From Candidatus Zixiibacteriota bacterium (GTDB taxonomy: Bacteria > Zixibacteria > MSB-5A5 > JAABVY01 > JAHJOQ01): a stretch of DNA of 10,344 nucleotides. Positions 1 to 6,635 of this stretch are shown here, in pieces (the first letter of the stretch is position 1; the number at the start of each line of letters is the position of its first letter). The DNA lies in NCBI GenBank assembly GCA_030631455.1, contig DAOVLC010000019.1, positions 1 through 10,344 of the forward strand. Reading direction: 5' to 3'. A program made the translations under genes and the position numbers. The notes beneath the pieces were generated by a model that had not been told where the DNA came from, made no database searches, and was given only the letters and a program-made list of their open reading frames with translations.

Positions 1-1841
1 ATATATACCTCCCGTTCCGTCCGAAACGACGCACGCGCGCGACCATTGCAAGAGAACGAGGACTCGAACCGCTTGCGGAGATCGTGTGCGCGCAAGATGA
101 TATCGATCCGGGCTCAGAGGCGGAAACATTTGTCGATCCCGAGAAAGAGATCGAGTCTGTCGATGACGCGCTCGCAGGTGCGCGCGATATCATTGCCGAA
201 TGGGTCAGCGAGGATGCCGATGCCCGCTCCAAGTTGCGCGAGTTGTTCGCTGAGAAAGGTGTGATCAGATCGAAGGTCGTAGCTGAAAAGGAGACGGAAG
301 GTGCGAAATACTCCGACTATTTCGATTGGGAAGAGCCGGTCGCATCTGTACCATCGCATCGGATACTCGCGATGCGGCGCGGTGAGAATGAGTCGATTCT
401 CAGCCTGAAGATCGCCCCGCCGGAGGATGAGGCCCTGCACATTCTGGAAAATATGTTCGTGAGTGGCGATAATCCTGCATCGGAGCAAACGCGGCTCGCT
501 GTGCACGACAGCTACAAGCGGCTCATCGCGCCGTCGATGGAGACCGAGATTCGCAACGATTCGAAGAACCTCGCAGATCAGGAGGCGATTCGTGTATTCG
601 CAGGTAATCTACGTGAGCTTCTGATGGCCGCTCCCCTTGGACGCAAGAATGTTCTCGCTATCGATCCCGGTTTTCGTACAGGGTGCAAGGTTGTCTGTCT
701 TGACAAGCAGGGGAAGGTGCTCGATAATGCTACGATTTTCCCGCACGGTTCGGACAAGAAGCGGGCTGAAGCTGCGCAAGAGATACGAGCACTGTGCGAG
801 AAGTATCGTATCAACGTCATCGCAGTCGGCAACGGCACAGCGGGGCGTGAAACCGAAACGTTCGTACGTGAGCTCGATCTCCCCGGGCACATCATGATCG
901 AGATGGTCAACGAATCGGGGGCATCGGTGTACTCGGCATCGGAGGTAGCGCGCGAGGAGTTCCCCGACTACGATATAACCGTTCGTGGATCTGTCTCAAT
1001 CGGGCGCCGTCTCATGGACCCGCTGGCGGAACTGGTCAAGATCGATCCGAAATCAATCGGGGTCGGTCAATATCAGCATGACGTCGAACAGAGTGCGTTG
1101 AAGCAGGGACTCGATGACACTGTGATCAGTTGTGTCAATGCGGTCGGTGTCGAGGTCAATACGGCCAGCAAGCAGTTGCTGACCTATGTATCCGGTTTGG
1201 GACCGACGCTGGCGCAGAACATCCTCATGTATCGGGACGAGCATGGGCCGTTTCGGTCTCGCGAGTTGCTGAGGAAAGTCCCTCGGCTTGGACCGAAGGC
1301 GTTCGAGCAGGCGGCCGGATTTCTGCGGATTGCGGATGCCGATAACCCACTCGACAGGAGCGCCGTGCATCCGGAAAGCTACTCTGTGGTATACAACATG
1401 GCTGCTGACATCGGTTGCACCGTTGATCTGCTCATGCAGGACGAGACTTTTCGCAGCAAGATCGAGTTGAAACGATACATAACCGACACTGCCGGCATGC
1501 CTACTCTCCGGGACATAATGGATGAGTTGGCCAAACCGGGGCGCGATCCGCGACAGGAATATGTGGCATTCAGCTTCGATGAGTCGGTCAAGACGATTGG
1601 GGATCTTGAGGTCGGTATGAGTCTCCCCGGGATAGTCACCAATGTCACGAATTTCGGGGCGTTTGTCGATATCGGGGTGCATCAGGATGGGCTGGTACAT
1701 ATCAGCGAGTTAGCCGACCGCTTCGTGAAAGACCCGGCAGATATAGTCAAGGTTCACCAGAAAGTAACGGTCACAGTCCTCGAAATCGACCTCGACCGCA
1801 ACCGAATATCGCTGTCGATGCGGGAGGGGCGGGCAACATAG
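1..1841 (+). CDS. tex: Tex family transcription accessory protein (5' truncated by window edge)
   Basis: Tex is a cytoplasmic RNA-binding factor linked to transcription and RNA turnover. The frame is open from base 3 and reads YLPFRPKRRTRATIARE at once, a conserved Tex segment lying roughly 100-110 residues into full-length proteins. The gene therefore starts outside the window, and the GTG at 84 is only an internal codon. Of 612 visible residues, the YqgF/RNase H-like domain begins near 216 (NVLAIDPGFRTG). It is followed by GNGTAGRETE, the hallmark ESGASVYSASEVAREEFP, and DPKSIGVGQYQHDV. The helix-hairpin-helix region lies at about 396-443 (SGLGPTLAQNI, RLGPKAFEQAAGFLRI). An S1 RNA-binding domain lies at about 535-607 (GIVTNVTNFGAFVDIG, DGLVHISEL). 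The protein stops just after S1, so it lacks the C-terminal tail of some proteobacterial Tex proteins. All core motifs look intact. Convergent with the next gene across 33 bp. Confidence 0.97.
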   Translation, partial: IYLPFRPKRRTRATIARERGLEPLAEIVCAQDDIDPGSEAETFVDPEKEIESVDDALAGARDIIAEWVSEDADARSKLRELFAEKGVIRSKVVAEKETEGAKYSDYFDWEEPVASVPSHRILAMRRGENESILSLKIAPPEDEALHILENMFVSGDNPASEQTRLAVHDSYKRLIAPSMETEIRNDSKNLADQEAIRVFAGNLRELLMAAPLGRKNVLAIDPGFRTGCKVVCLDKQGKVLDNATIFPHGSDKKRAEAAQEIRALCEKYRINVIAVGNGTAGRETETFVRELDLPGHIMIEMVNESGASVYSASEVAREEFPDYDITVRGSVSIGRRLMDPLAELVKIDPKSIGVGQYQHDVEQSALKQGLDDTVISCVNAVGVEVNTASKQLLTYVSGLGPTLAQNILMYRDEHGPFRSRELLRKVPRLGPKAFEQAAGFLRIADADNPLDRSAVHPESYSVVYNMAADIGCTVDLLMQDETFRSKIELKRYITDTAGMPTLRDIMDELAKPGRDPRQEYVAFSFDESVKTIGDLEVGMSLPGIVTNVTNFGAFVDIGVHQDGLVHISELADRFVKDPADIVKVHQKVTVTVLEIDLDRNRISLSMREGRAT

Positions 1842-1874
1842 CGATATCTTGCATGCCTAGTTAATATCCTTCAA

Positions 1875-2501
1875 TTAGGTCTGTATCCACGCAACCGACG
1901 TGACAACAGGATTTCCGCAGCAAATGCTGCCTTCAACATCGTATCCGCTCGCTCTCAGAATAGTAGTAACGTCGACCGCTGGCTCACCGCCCGGTCTACT
2001 GCTTCCGTAAGTGCCTACGATCAGTTTGCCACCCTTCTCCACAAACGCATTTAGTAGACTATCTATGTACTCGGAGAGATAGCCTTTTGGGACGCAATCG
2101 TGAAGCGTGTAAACGTAGCGGAATCTTCGCGGTGGAATCCAGTCCCGTGCATTGGCGGAGTAGAAGTGTGATGCGTACTGAGGGAGCCGTCTCTTTGCGA
2201 GTTCGATCAGCCTGGCGCTGTAATCCACGCCGTATGGAACAAGCGAGCGCCCTCGTTCTTTTGCCCATCGGATCAGACATTCGAGAAGATACCCGTTGGC
2301 GCATCCGATATCGAGAAAGTCTCCATCGCCATCGACGGCGTCGAGGATTAACTCGCGTTCCTTGCGCCAGCGTGTGGCTCCGCCGCCAAACCCGGACTGA
2401 CGTATTGGGTCTGTCTGGGCCAGATACGCGGCTTCGAGATCGCTCAGTCTCTCGAAGAATTCCTCAGGCAGGTCTCTGCTCTTCAATTTCATACCTTTCA
2501 T
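1875..2501 (-). CDS. Class I SAM-dependent methyltransferase, substrate unknown
   Basis: This 208-residue protein has a Rossmann-type methyltransferase core. Motif I is FLDIGCANGYLLE at residues 62-74, the glycine-rich SAM-binding loop. The acidic residue ending strand 2 is D93 in YGVDYS, and the later strand KGGKLIVGTYG is at about 156-166. The N-terminal stretch DPIRQSGFGGGATRWRKERE (31-50) resembles a family of small unassigned methyltransferases that I associate mainly with actinobacteria and Chloroflexota; that link is from memory. The substrate cannot be deduced. Two in-frame ATGs compete (2501 and 2492) and neither has a clear Shine-Dalgarno sequence, so the start is uncertain by three codons. 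A good -10-like hexamer CATAAT lies on the minus strand at 2530-2535, about 28 nt upstream, but no convincing -35 accompanies it. The gene is divergent from the exported protein at 2636 and appears monocistronic. Confidence 0.9.
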   Translation of the reverse strand: MKGMKLKSRDLPEEFFERLSDLEAAYLAQTDPIRQSGFGGGATRWRKERELILDAVDGDGDFLDIGCANGYLLECLIRWAKERGRSLVPYGVDYSARLIELAKRRLPQYASHFYSANARDWIPPRRFRYVYTLHDCVPKGYLSEYIDSLLNAFVEKGGKLIVGTYGSSRPGGEPAVDVTTILRASGYDVEGSICCGNPVVTSVAWIQT

Positions 2502-2578
2502 ACGGATTGAGTTCGTCTGACGTTCCTGAATTATGCCCTCTCCCGTCGAAAGCTAAGCGCCAAACATTTGCAACCTTT

Positions 2579-2591
2579 GGAATCTGATTCC
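2579..2591. promoter_or_regulatory. Perfect 13-bp palindrome in divergent intergenic region
   Basis: GGAATC-T-GATTCC is a perfect 6-1-6 inverted repeat. It lies between the divergent methyltransferase and exported-protein genes, 44 bp before the start codon of the latter. Placement and symmetry suit a small operator, but the flanks do not extend the symmetry and no clear -35/-10 pair was found around it. One short palindrome can arise by chance. Confidence 0.25.
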
Positions 2592-2620
2592 CGTCTTAGG
2601 AACTGGCATTCTATGAGAAC

Positions 2621-2628
2621 GGAGGAGG
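2621..2628 (+). promoter_or_regulatory. Strong ribosome binding site
   Basis: GGAGGAGG lies 7 nt before the ATG at 2636, a near-ideal Shine-Dalgarno match. It fixes the start of the exported protein and suggests efficient translation. Confidence 0.85.
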
Positions 2629-2635
2629 ATATAGC

Positions 2636-3217
2636 ATGAGAAAGTCTGTAATCGCGCTGCTGATTGTCGCGTTTGCGTTTTCACCGACCTTTGCATACGA
2701 TGATAACTGCGACAGGAATTGGAGCAGGTCTCACGGCGTGCATGATGGCTTTCTCGAAGATGTCGATATCGACATAGATGACGGCACGATCATCATGACC
2801 CACAACAGACGTCCCAAGGGGATGGTGGAGATCACCGAGGATTACGAGCTGTATGTCAACGGTCGCCTGTTGGCGACGAATGATGAACAGAAAGAGCTTC
2901 TGAAAGATTACTACGACTTGACCATGGAAGTAGTGGAGTATGCCACACAGATCGGTTATGAGGGCGCTAAGATCGGAGTTAGCGGCGCAGCGATCGGACT
3001 CATGGCGGTCGGTGGTGTTTTCAAGGCTCTGATGACAGACTACGAGTTCGAGGAGCTTGAGGATGATCTTGAGGAAGAGGCCGAAGAACTCGAAGCCAGA
3101 GCAGAGGAGCTGGCGGAAAAGGCGGAGGATCTTGAAGACATAGCCGAAGAACTCGCTGATGTGCATGATGATCTGAGGCGCGAGACTCCGGAGCTACGCG
3201 ATCTGGATTGGTTTTAA
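2636..3217 (+). CDS. Exported acidic coiled-coil protein, DUF2884/YggN-like
   Basis: The 193-residue precursor has a clear Sec signal peptide (MRKS, hydrophobic core 5-15, cleavage likely after TFA at residue 20), so the product should be periplasmic or surface-located. Residues 43-95 (IDIDDGTIIMTH, VEITEDYELYVNGRLLA, QKELLKDYYDL) follow the layout of DUF2884/YggN proteins: beta strands giving 'dG.l.vnGr', then 'Q..Ll..Y'. I judged this by eye and the function of that family is unknown. Residues 107-127 form a glycine-rich helix with Gly at 107, 110, 114, 117 and 121. Residues 137-187 form a very acidic helix with Leu at 145, 152, 159, 166, 173, 180 and 187 and Ala at 149, 156, 163 and 170, an exact heptad pattern. 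There is one Cys (C25) after the predicted cleavage site, but no lipobox. The start is set by a strong ribosome binding site. Probably a single-gene transcript ended by the hairpin at 3258-3294. Confidence 0.88.
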   Translation: MRKSVIALLIVAFAFSPTFAYDDNCDRNWSRSHGVHDGFLEDVDIDIDDGTIIMTHNRRPKGMVEITEDYELYVNGRLLATNDEQKELLKDYYDLTMEVVEYATQIGYEGAKIGVSGAAIGLMAVGGVFKALMTDYEFEELEDDLEEEAEELEARAEELAEKAEDLEDIAEELADVHDDLRRETPELRDLDWF

Positions 3218-3257
3218 GATAACAACAAGTATGTCGGGTTTCTTGCTTGACTTTGCG

Positions 3258-3294
3258 GCGCTTCGTCGGGCTCCGGAACCCGGCGTACGCTTTT
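3258..3294 (+). terminator. Putative intrinsic terminator after the exported acidic protein gene
   Basis: A 7-bp stem, CGTCGGG (3264-3270) with CCCGGCG (3279-3285), includes one G-T wobble and encloses an 8-nt loop. A lower GCG/CGC clamp (3258-3260, 3288-3290) lies across a small internal loop. TTTT (3291-3294) follows immediately on the plus strand. It sits 40 bp after the stop at 3217. On the minus strand no T-tract follows the hairpin, so it should act mainly on the plus-strand gene. The T-tract is short, so the terminator may be weak. Confidence 0.55.
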
Positions 3295-4560
3295 CTACCC
3301 TGCCACCGCGCGCCCCGCAACCCAGCCAGTAGAAAACGCAGCCTGCAGATTGTAGCCGCCTGTGTCAGCATCAAGGTCGAGCACCTCTCCGGCAAAATAC
3401 AGACCCTTCACAATACGCGATGCCATCGTGCGAGGATCGACCTCGCGAGTATCCACTCCGCCGGCTGTGATGATCGCCTCGGAAAACGGGCGGTGTCCTG
3501 CCACTTCCAACCGGAAATCCTTTAGCCACAGCCGCAGAGTCTTGCGTTGCTGAGCTGTTATCTGGTGCAGCTCTGTATCCAACGGAATGCCTGTCAGATC
3601 TGCACAGACCGGGATCAGCTTGCTTGGCAGCAGCCCCTTGAGCAAAGCCCTGAACTTCTTCCTGCCGTGCGCATCGAGATCGCGGAGAAGGCGTGCATCG
3701 AGTTTGCGATTGTCGAGAGCAGGTTTATGATCTATAGACAGAGCCACTCGCCGCTTCATTTGCAGGGCATCTACTACCTGCCTGCTCAAGGTGAGAATGA
3801 CCGGTCCGGAGACTCCGAAATGGGTGAAGATCATCTCTCCAAACGCCTCTGCGCGTTTCTTCCCATCGATCATCAGTCTGACATTCACATTGCGAAGGCT
3901 CAAGCCCTGTAGTCTCGATGCGATGTCGCCAGCGGTCACGAGTGGAACCAGGGCCGGCCGTATAGTCACAATCGTATGACCGACAGACTTCGCGAGTCGG
4001 TACCCATCGCCGGTCGAGCCTGTAGCCGGGTATGAAGCGCCGCCGGTTGCTAAAATCACCGAGTCAGCCTGATATGTTCGGCCTGACGACCCGCGTTGAG
4101 TCGGAGCATTTTCGACCAGTACTCCGACAACATGTCCCTCCTCAACGATCAGCCGTTTCACACGCGATTGCGAACGCACTGTCACGCCACATTCGTTAGC
4201 CCATTTCTCCAAAGCGTCAGCAATCTCATGAGCTTCGCCGCTTTCAGGAAAGATACGCCCCCCTCGCTCTTTCACGGTGTGTACTCCCAGATTTTCGAAG
4301 AACTCCACGAGATCAGAGACAAAGAACCGCGAGAATGCATTGCGCAGGAAACGCCCTGCCAGTCCGAAATGCGCTATGAAGTCGGGCAGCGGAGCGATGT
4401 TGGTGAGATTGCAGCGTCCCTTGCCAGTAATACGAAGCTTGAGCCCCGGGCGACGCATCTTTTCGAGTATCAGAGTCTCGGCGCCCTGTTCGGCCGCCTG
4501 CCCGGCTGCGATCAGACCAGATGCACCGCCTCCAATCACTATTACTTTTCGTGTTGCCAT
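3295..4560 (-). CDS. HI0933/YhiN-family FAD-dependent flavoprotein (predicted oxidoreductase)
   Basis: The 421-residue protein matches the HI0933 (YhiN/BaiN-like) flavoprotein family from end to end. The N-terminal dinucleotide-binding motif is VIVIGGGASGLIAA (residues 6-19), followed by the diagnostic GLKLRITGKGRCNLTN (39-54). ATGGASYPATGSTGDGY (171-187) is the mid-protein FAD-contact segment, and FTHFGVSGP is at 245-253. The C-terminal hallmark AGGVDTREVDPRTM (366-379) is followed by GLYFAGEVLDLDADTGGYN (386-404). These proteins bind FAD and are predicted cytoplasmic oxidoreductases. One relative, BaiN, is linked to bile-acid metabolism, but most have no assigned substrate and none should be transferred here. 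Length and motifs look complete. The start ATG opens directly into the Rossmann strand, although no strong Shine-Dalgarno sequence precedes it. It lies 81 bp downstream of the S41 peptidase gene on the same strand, so co-transcription is possible but unproven. Confidence 0.93.
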   Translation of the reverse strand: MATRKVIVIGGGASGLIAAGQAAEQGAETLILEKMRRPGLKLRITGKGRCNLTNIAPLPDFIAHFGLAGRFLRNAFSRFFVSDLVEFFENLGVHTVKERGGRIFPESGEAHEIADALEKWANECGVTVRSQSRVKRLIVEEGHVVGVLVENAPTQRGSSGRTYQADSVILATGGASYPATGSTGDGYRLAKSVGHTIVTIRPALVPLVTAGDIASRLQGLSLRNVNVRLMIDGKKRAEAFGEMIFTHFGVSGPVILTLSRQVVDALQMKRRVALSIDHKPALDNRKLDARLLRDLDAHGRKKFRALLKGLLPSKLIPVCADLTGIPLDTELHQITAQQRKTLRLWLKDFRLEVAGHRPFSEAIITAGGVDTREVDPRTMASRIVKGLYFAGEVLDLDADTGGYNLQAAFSTGWVAGRAVAG

Positions 4561-4641
4561 CAGCTCTGCGGTGCATGAGGAATAGAAATCATCCTATCGT
4601 GGCCGTCAGCTCTAAGGCTGCTGAAGCCAGGAAACGCATTA

Positions 4642-6045
4642 TCAATTGCCAGTCCTTGCAGACACGTCGATATGGCCATTATCATATAAACCATGCAATT
4701 CGGTCGGATTACCGTTTTCATCGAGTATAACCTGCAACCTAAAGTAGTCGATTTCCTCGAACATGAATGTATCTTCACTCATCGGGATCATTCTGTATTT
4801 CTGCCTCTCTTCGCGTTGATAGTAGAGTTCTCCATGCTCGAATGTGATTGTCCGCGGACCGTAAACACCGACAAATTTCTTCAGGATAGCCTCATCGACC
4901 GTAATCGGATTGAGTTCTGCATCGAGTGTCGCGAGGTTCCATTTCAGCATCTCGGAGTATTCGTTATCGGGTGACTCTTCGAGCATTTTCGTCATCGCTT
5001 CTTTTCGCGCCACTGTCAGGGCTTGTGCCTGCGGCACCTCAATGTGAGGTGTTATGCCGGCACCCTCCCAATTCGTTCCAGTAATCGGGTTGATCGCTCG
5101 CCCGAATGGCACCGACATCGCGATGTTTAGATTCTTGAATCCATAACGATCGACAGGATGCGCCCCGCCGCCGGTCGTCTCGCCGATAATCGTCGCGCGC
5201 TCCATGTTCTTCATGTTGTAGGTGAACTCCTCAGCGGCAGAGAACGTCCTCGAACTTGTCAGCACGTACAGATCAGTGTCTGTCATCCTCTTGCCCTCGA
5301 CATAGGCGGCAGTCCAGAATTGCTGGATAGTGTCCTCCGCTCTGATGTAGAAACTGTTGAGATGCACCGGCTCATCGAAGAAATAGCTCGATATCAACTG
5401 AATCATCGATGGAGATCCGCCTCCATTCTGTCGCAAATCGATAATCAGCGCACCGGAGTTTGCAAGGAAATTCATTGCAGCCACTGCGGTCTCGCCACCC
5501 CTGCGAGCATCGGCAAACTGGCGCAGATCAAGATAGCCGATATTCCCACTCAGCCGTTCCACTTTGTAGAACCCGTAGTTTTCGTACGCTCTTTGGCGCT
5601 GCATCTCCTTGCGCGCGTCATCTGTCAGGGTGTCACTTTCTTCTCGCTCGAAGAATTCGTCCGGTGCGTAGCCGACTCGCAAATGGAGATCGTGACATAT
5701 TTCCCGCAGGTCCTCTGTCAGGACTTCGGCAAATGTCGCAGCGTTTGTCAGCGTATCATACTTACCCTGCTTCATCTGCTTGAGGACGTATTTCTCCATC
5801 TCTTTCGCGACATCGGGGAACACGTAGATGTTATTCAGAGTCGTCGTGACACTATCGACGATCTCCGCTCGTGTTTTCTCATCGATAGTTCTAACCTCAG
5901 GGGCATCCTGCACTTGTTGCGACAGGCCGGTAGACGGAATCGAAACGACAAGAACAAAAAGCGCGACTAATGAAGCGAGAGAGACAGCAATCAAGCCGAT
6001 TCGAACCGTCTCCTTCTCAAGAGATTTGCGATTTTTTTGGGACAT
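4642..6045 (-). CDS. Membrane-anchored S41 family peptidase (IRBP/tricorn-like, His-Ser-Glu type)
   Basis: The 467-residue protein has a short basic N-terminus and one hydrophobic segment (about 15-36) that acts as a membrane anchor or uncleaved signal, placing the catalytic part outside the cytoplasm. An IRBP-like N-terminal helical domain (about 52-115) leads into HDLHLRVGY, where H121 is the likely catalytic His. The S41 core shows GNIGYLDLRQF (167-177) and GALIIDLRQNGGG (198-210). The nucleophile is S269 in SSRTFSAAEEF, and IIGETTGGGAH supplies E289. There is no Lys where Ctp/Tsp-type S41 enzymes have the catalytic base, and no PDZ domain is recognisable, so this resembles the tricorn/IRBP branch. 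The C-terminal 75 residues (FVGVYG, ITFEHGELYYQ, ELHGLYDNG) look like a small beta domain of the DUF3471 type. I chose the ATG at 6045 over a TTG at 6060 because AAGGAG lies 6 nt before it. It follows the DinB gene by 71 bp. Confidence 0.92.
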   Translation of the reverse strand: MSQKNRKSLEKETVRIGLIAVSLASLVALFVLVVSIPSTGLSQQVQDAPEVRTIDEKTRAEIVDSVTTTLNNIYVFPDVAKEMEKYVLKQMKQGKYDTLTNAATFAEVLTEDLREICHDLHLRVGYAPDEFFEREESDTLTDDARKEMQRQRAYENYGFYKVERLSGNIGYLDLRQFADARRGGETAVAAMNFLANSGALIIDLRQNGGGSPSMIQLISSYFFDEPVHLNSFYIRAEDTIQQFWTAAYVEGKRMTDTDLYVLTSSRTFSAAEEFTYNMKNMERATIIGETTGGGAHPVDRYGFKNLNIAMSVPFGRAINPITGTNWEGAGITPHIEVPQAQALTVARKEAMTKMLEESPDNEYSEMLKWNLATLDAELNPITVDEAILKKFVGVYGPRTITFEHGELYYQREERQKYRMIPMSEDTFMFEEIDYFRLQVILDENGNPTELHGLYDNGHIDVSARTGN

Positions 6046-6051
6046 CGGATT

Positions 6052-6057
6052 CTCCTT
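6052..6057 (-). promoter_or_regulatory. Ribosome binding site that decides the S41 peptidase start
   Basis: AAGGAG on the minus strand lies 6 nt before the ATG at 6045. The in-frame TTG at 6060 lies upstream of this site and has no such signal, so the ATG is preferred. Confidence 0.8.
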
Positions 6058-6116
6058 CAACTTTCTGTTTTCGTATCGAGGATAACTGAAGCGACGACTT
6101 AAGGAGCCTGTAACTA

Positions 6117-6620
6117 TTAGATTTCAGGTTTCTTCATGCCAAAATGCTCCCACTCCTCCATCGATGGACCGTAGACACCGGGTACTTTCAATCCAGCCTG
6201 CCGCATAAGAACGGTCATCTGACCGCGGTGGTGAATCTCGTGGTCAATCAGCACCTTGACTGTGAACCCGCGCTTCCATGTCTCGCCGTACATCTCATCC
6301 TCAGTCTCAAGAGTGTCGTCGTTCCAGTTGCCGGTTATCTGCTCAAGCAACGAAGATGCGGCCGTGTCATAGGCAGCACGAACCTCGTCAGCGGTTCCCG
6401 GGACAGCATCGGTCTCTGCCGGACCTTTGACGGACAGTCCTGTACGGCCTGCCATCTCCGGAATCGACTGAGTTATGTGCCAGGCAACCTTGCCGAGTGT
6501 GCGATGGTCATCGGCGACTTTCTGAGCGAGTGAAGCATCCGTCAGAGCAGACATGATCTTGCGAGTACTACCAGACTCGCGAGTCCAGTATTCCTTGAAC
6601 TGGTCGATGGAGGTTATCAT
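6117..6620 (-). CDS. DinB-like four-helix-bundle protein, putative metal-dependent enzyme
   Basis: The 167-residue protein fits the DinB/YfiT-like superfamily in length and motifs. An early helix carries H48 in KVAWHITQS, and a later helix carries LIDHEIHHRGQM, giving H127 and H131 (HxxxH). These three histidines are the expected divalent-metal ligands of DinB-fold proteins. Known members include bacillithiol- and mycothiol-dependent transferases, but most are uncharacterised stress-linked proteins, so the reaction here is unknown. No signal peptide is present and the protein should be cytoplasmic. The start is supported by AGGAG (6628-6632) 7 nt upstream. Only 15 nt separate it from the stop of the permease gene, so it is very likely on the same mRNA as the ABC transporter. 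That suggests a shared physiological cue, such as a toxic or electrophilic compound; this is inference. Confidence 0.9.
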   Translation of the reverse strand: MITSIDQFKEYWTRESGSTRKIMSALTDASLAQKVADDHRTLGKVAWHITQSIPEMAGRTGLSVKGPAETDAVPGTADEVRAAYDTAASSLLEQITGNWNDDTLETEDEMYGETWKRGFTVKVLIDHEIHHRGQMTVLMRQAGLKVPGVYGPSMEEWEHFGMKKPEI

Positions 6621-6635
6621 TGCATTTCTCCTGAG

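Noticed and set aside
46..264. A small open frame near the left edge and a GTG at 84 as possible gene starts
   Set aside because: The frame holding the GTG is open back to base 3 and encodes conserved Tex sequence upstream of it, so the GTG is internal; the other frame is a shadow of tex.
1053..1700. 215-codon minus-strand open frame opposite tex
   Set aside because: It is antisense to the HhH and S1 parts of tex and carries no family motif; it reads as a shadow.
1842..1874. Bidirectional terminator between tex and the methyltransferase
   Set aside because: Only a weak 5-bp GATAT/ATATC pairing with a long loop is present and no T-tract follows it.
4596..4641. Hairpin between the S41 and flavoprotein genes as a terminator
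   Set aside because: Only a 4- to 5-bp stem (GGCT/AGCC or TCAGC/GCTGA) can form and no T-tract follows on the minus strand.
5158..5970. 270-codon plus-strand open frame opposite the S41 peptidase
   Set aside because: The minus strand encodes a complete S41 protein with active-site motifs. The plus-strand translation has no recognisable domain and no suitable ribosome binding site.
6032..6038. A7 run (minus strand) early in the S41 peptidase gene as a phase-variable or slippage site
   Set aside because: The frame is intact, the run is short, and AAA/AAT codons in a Lys/Asn-rich N-terminus explain it.
6046..6060. TTG at 6060 as start of the S41 peptidase
   Set aside because: The ribosome binding site AAGGAG (6052-6057) lies downstream of the TTG and is ideally spaced for the ATG at 6045.
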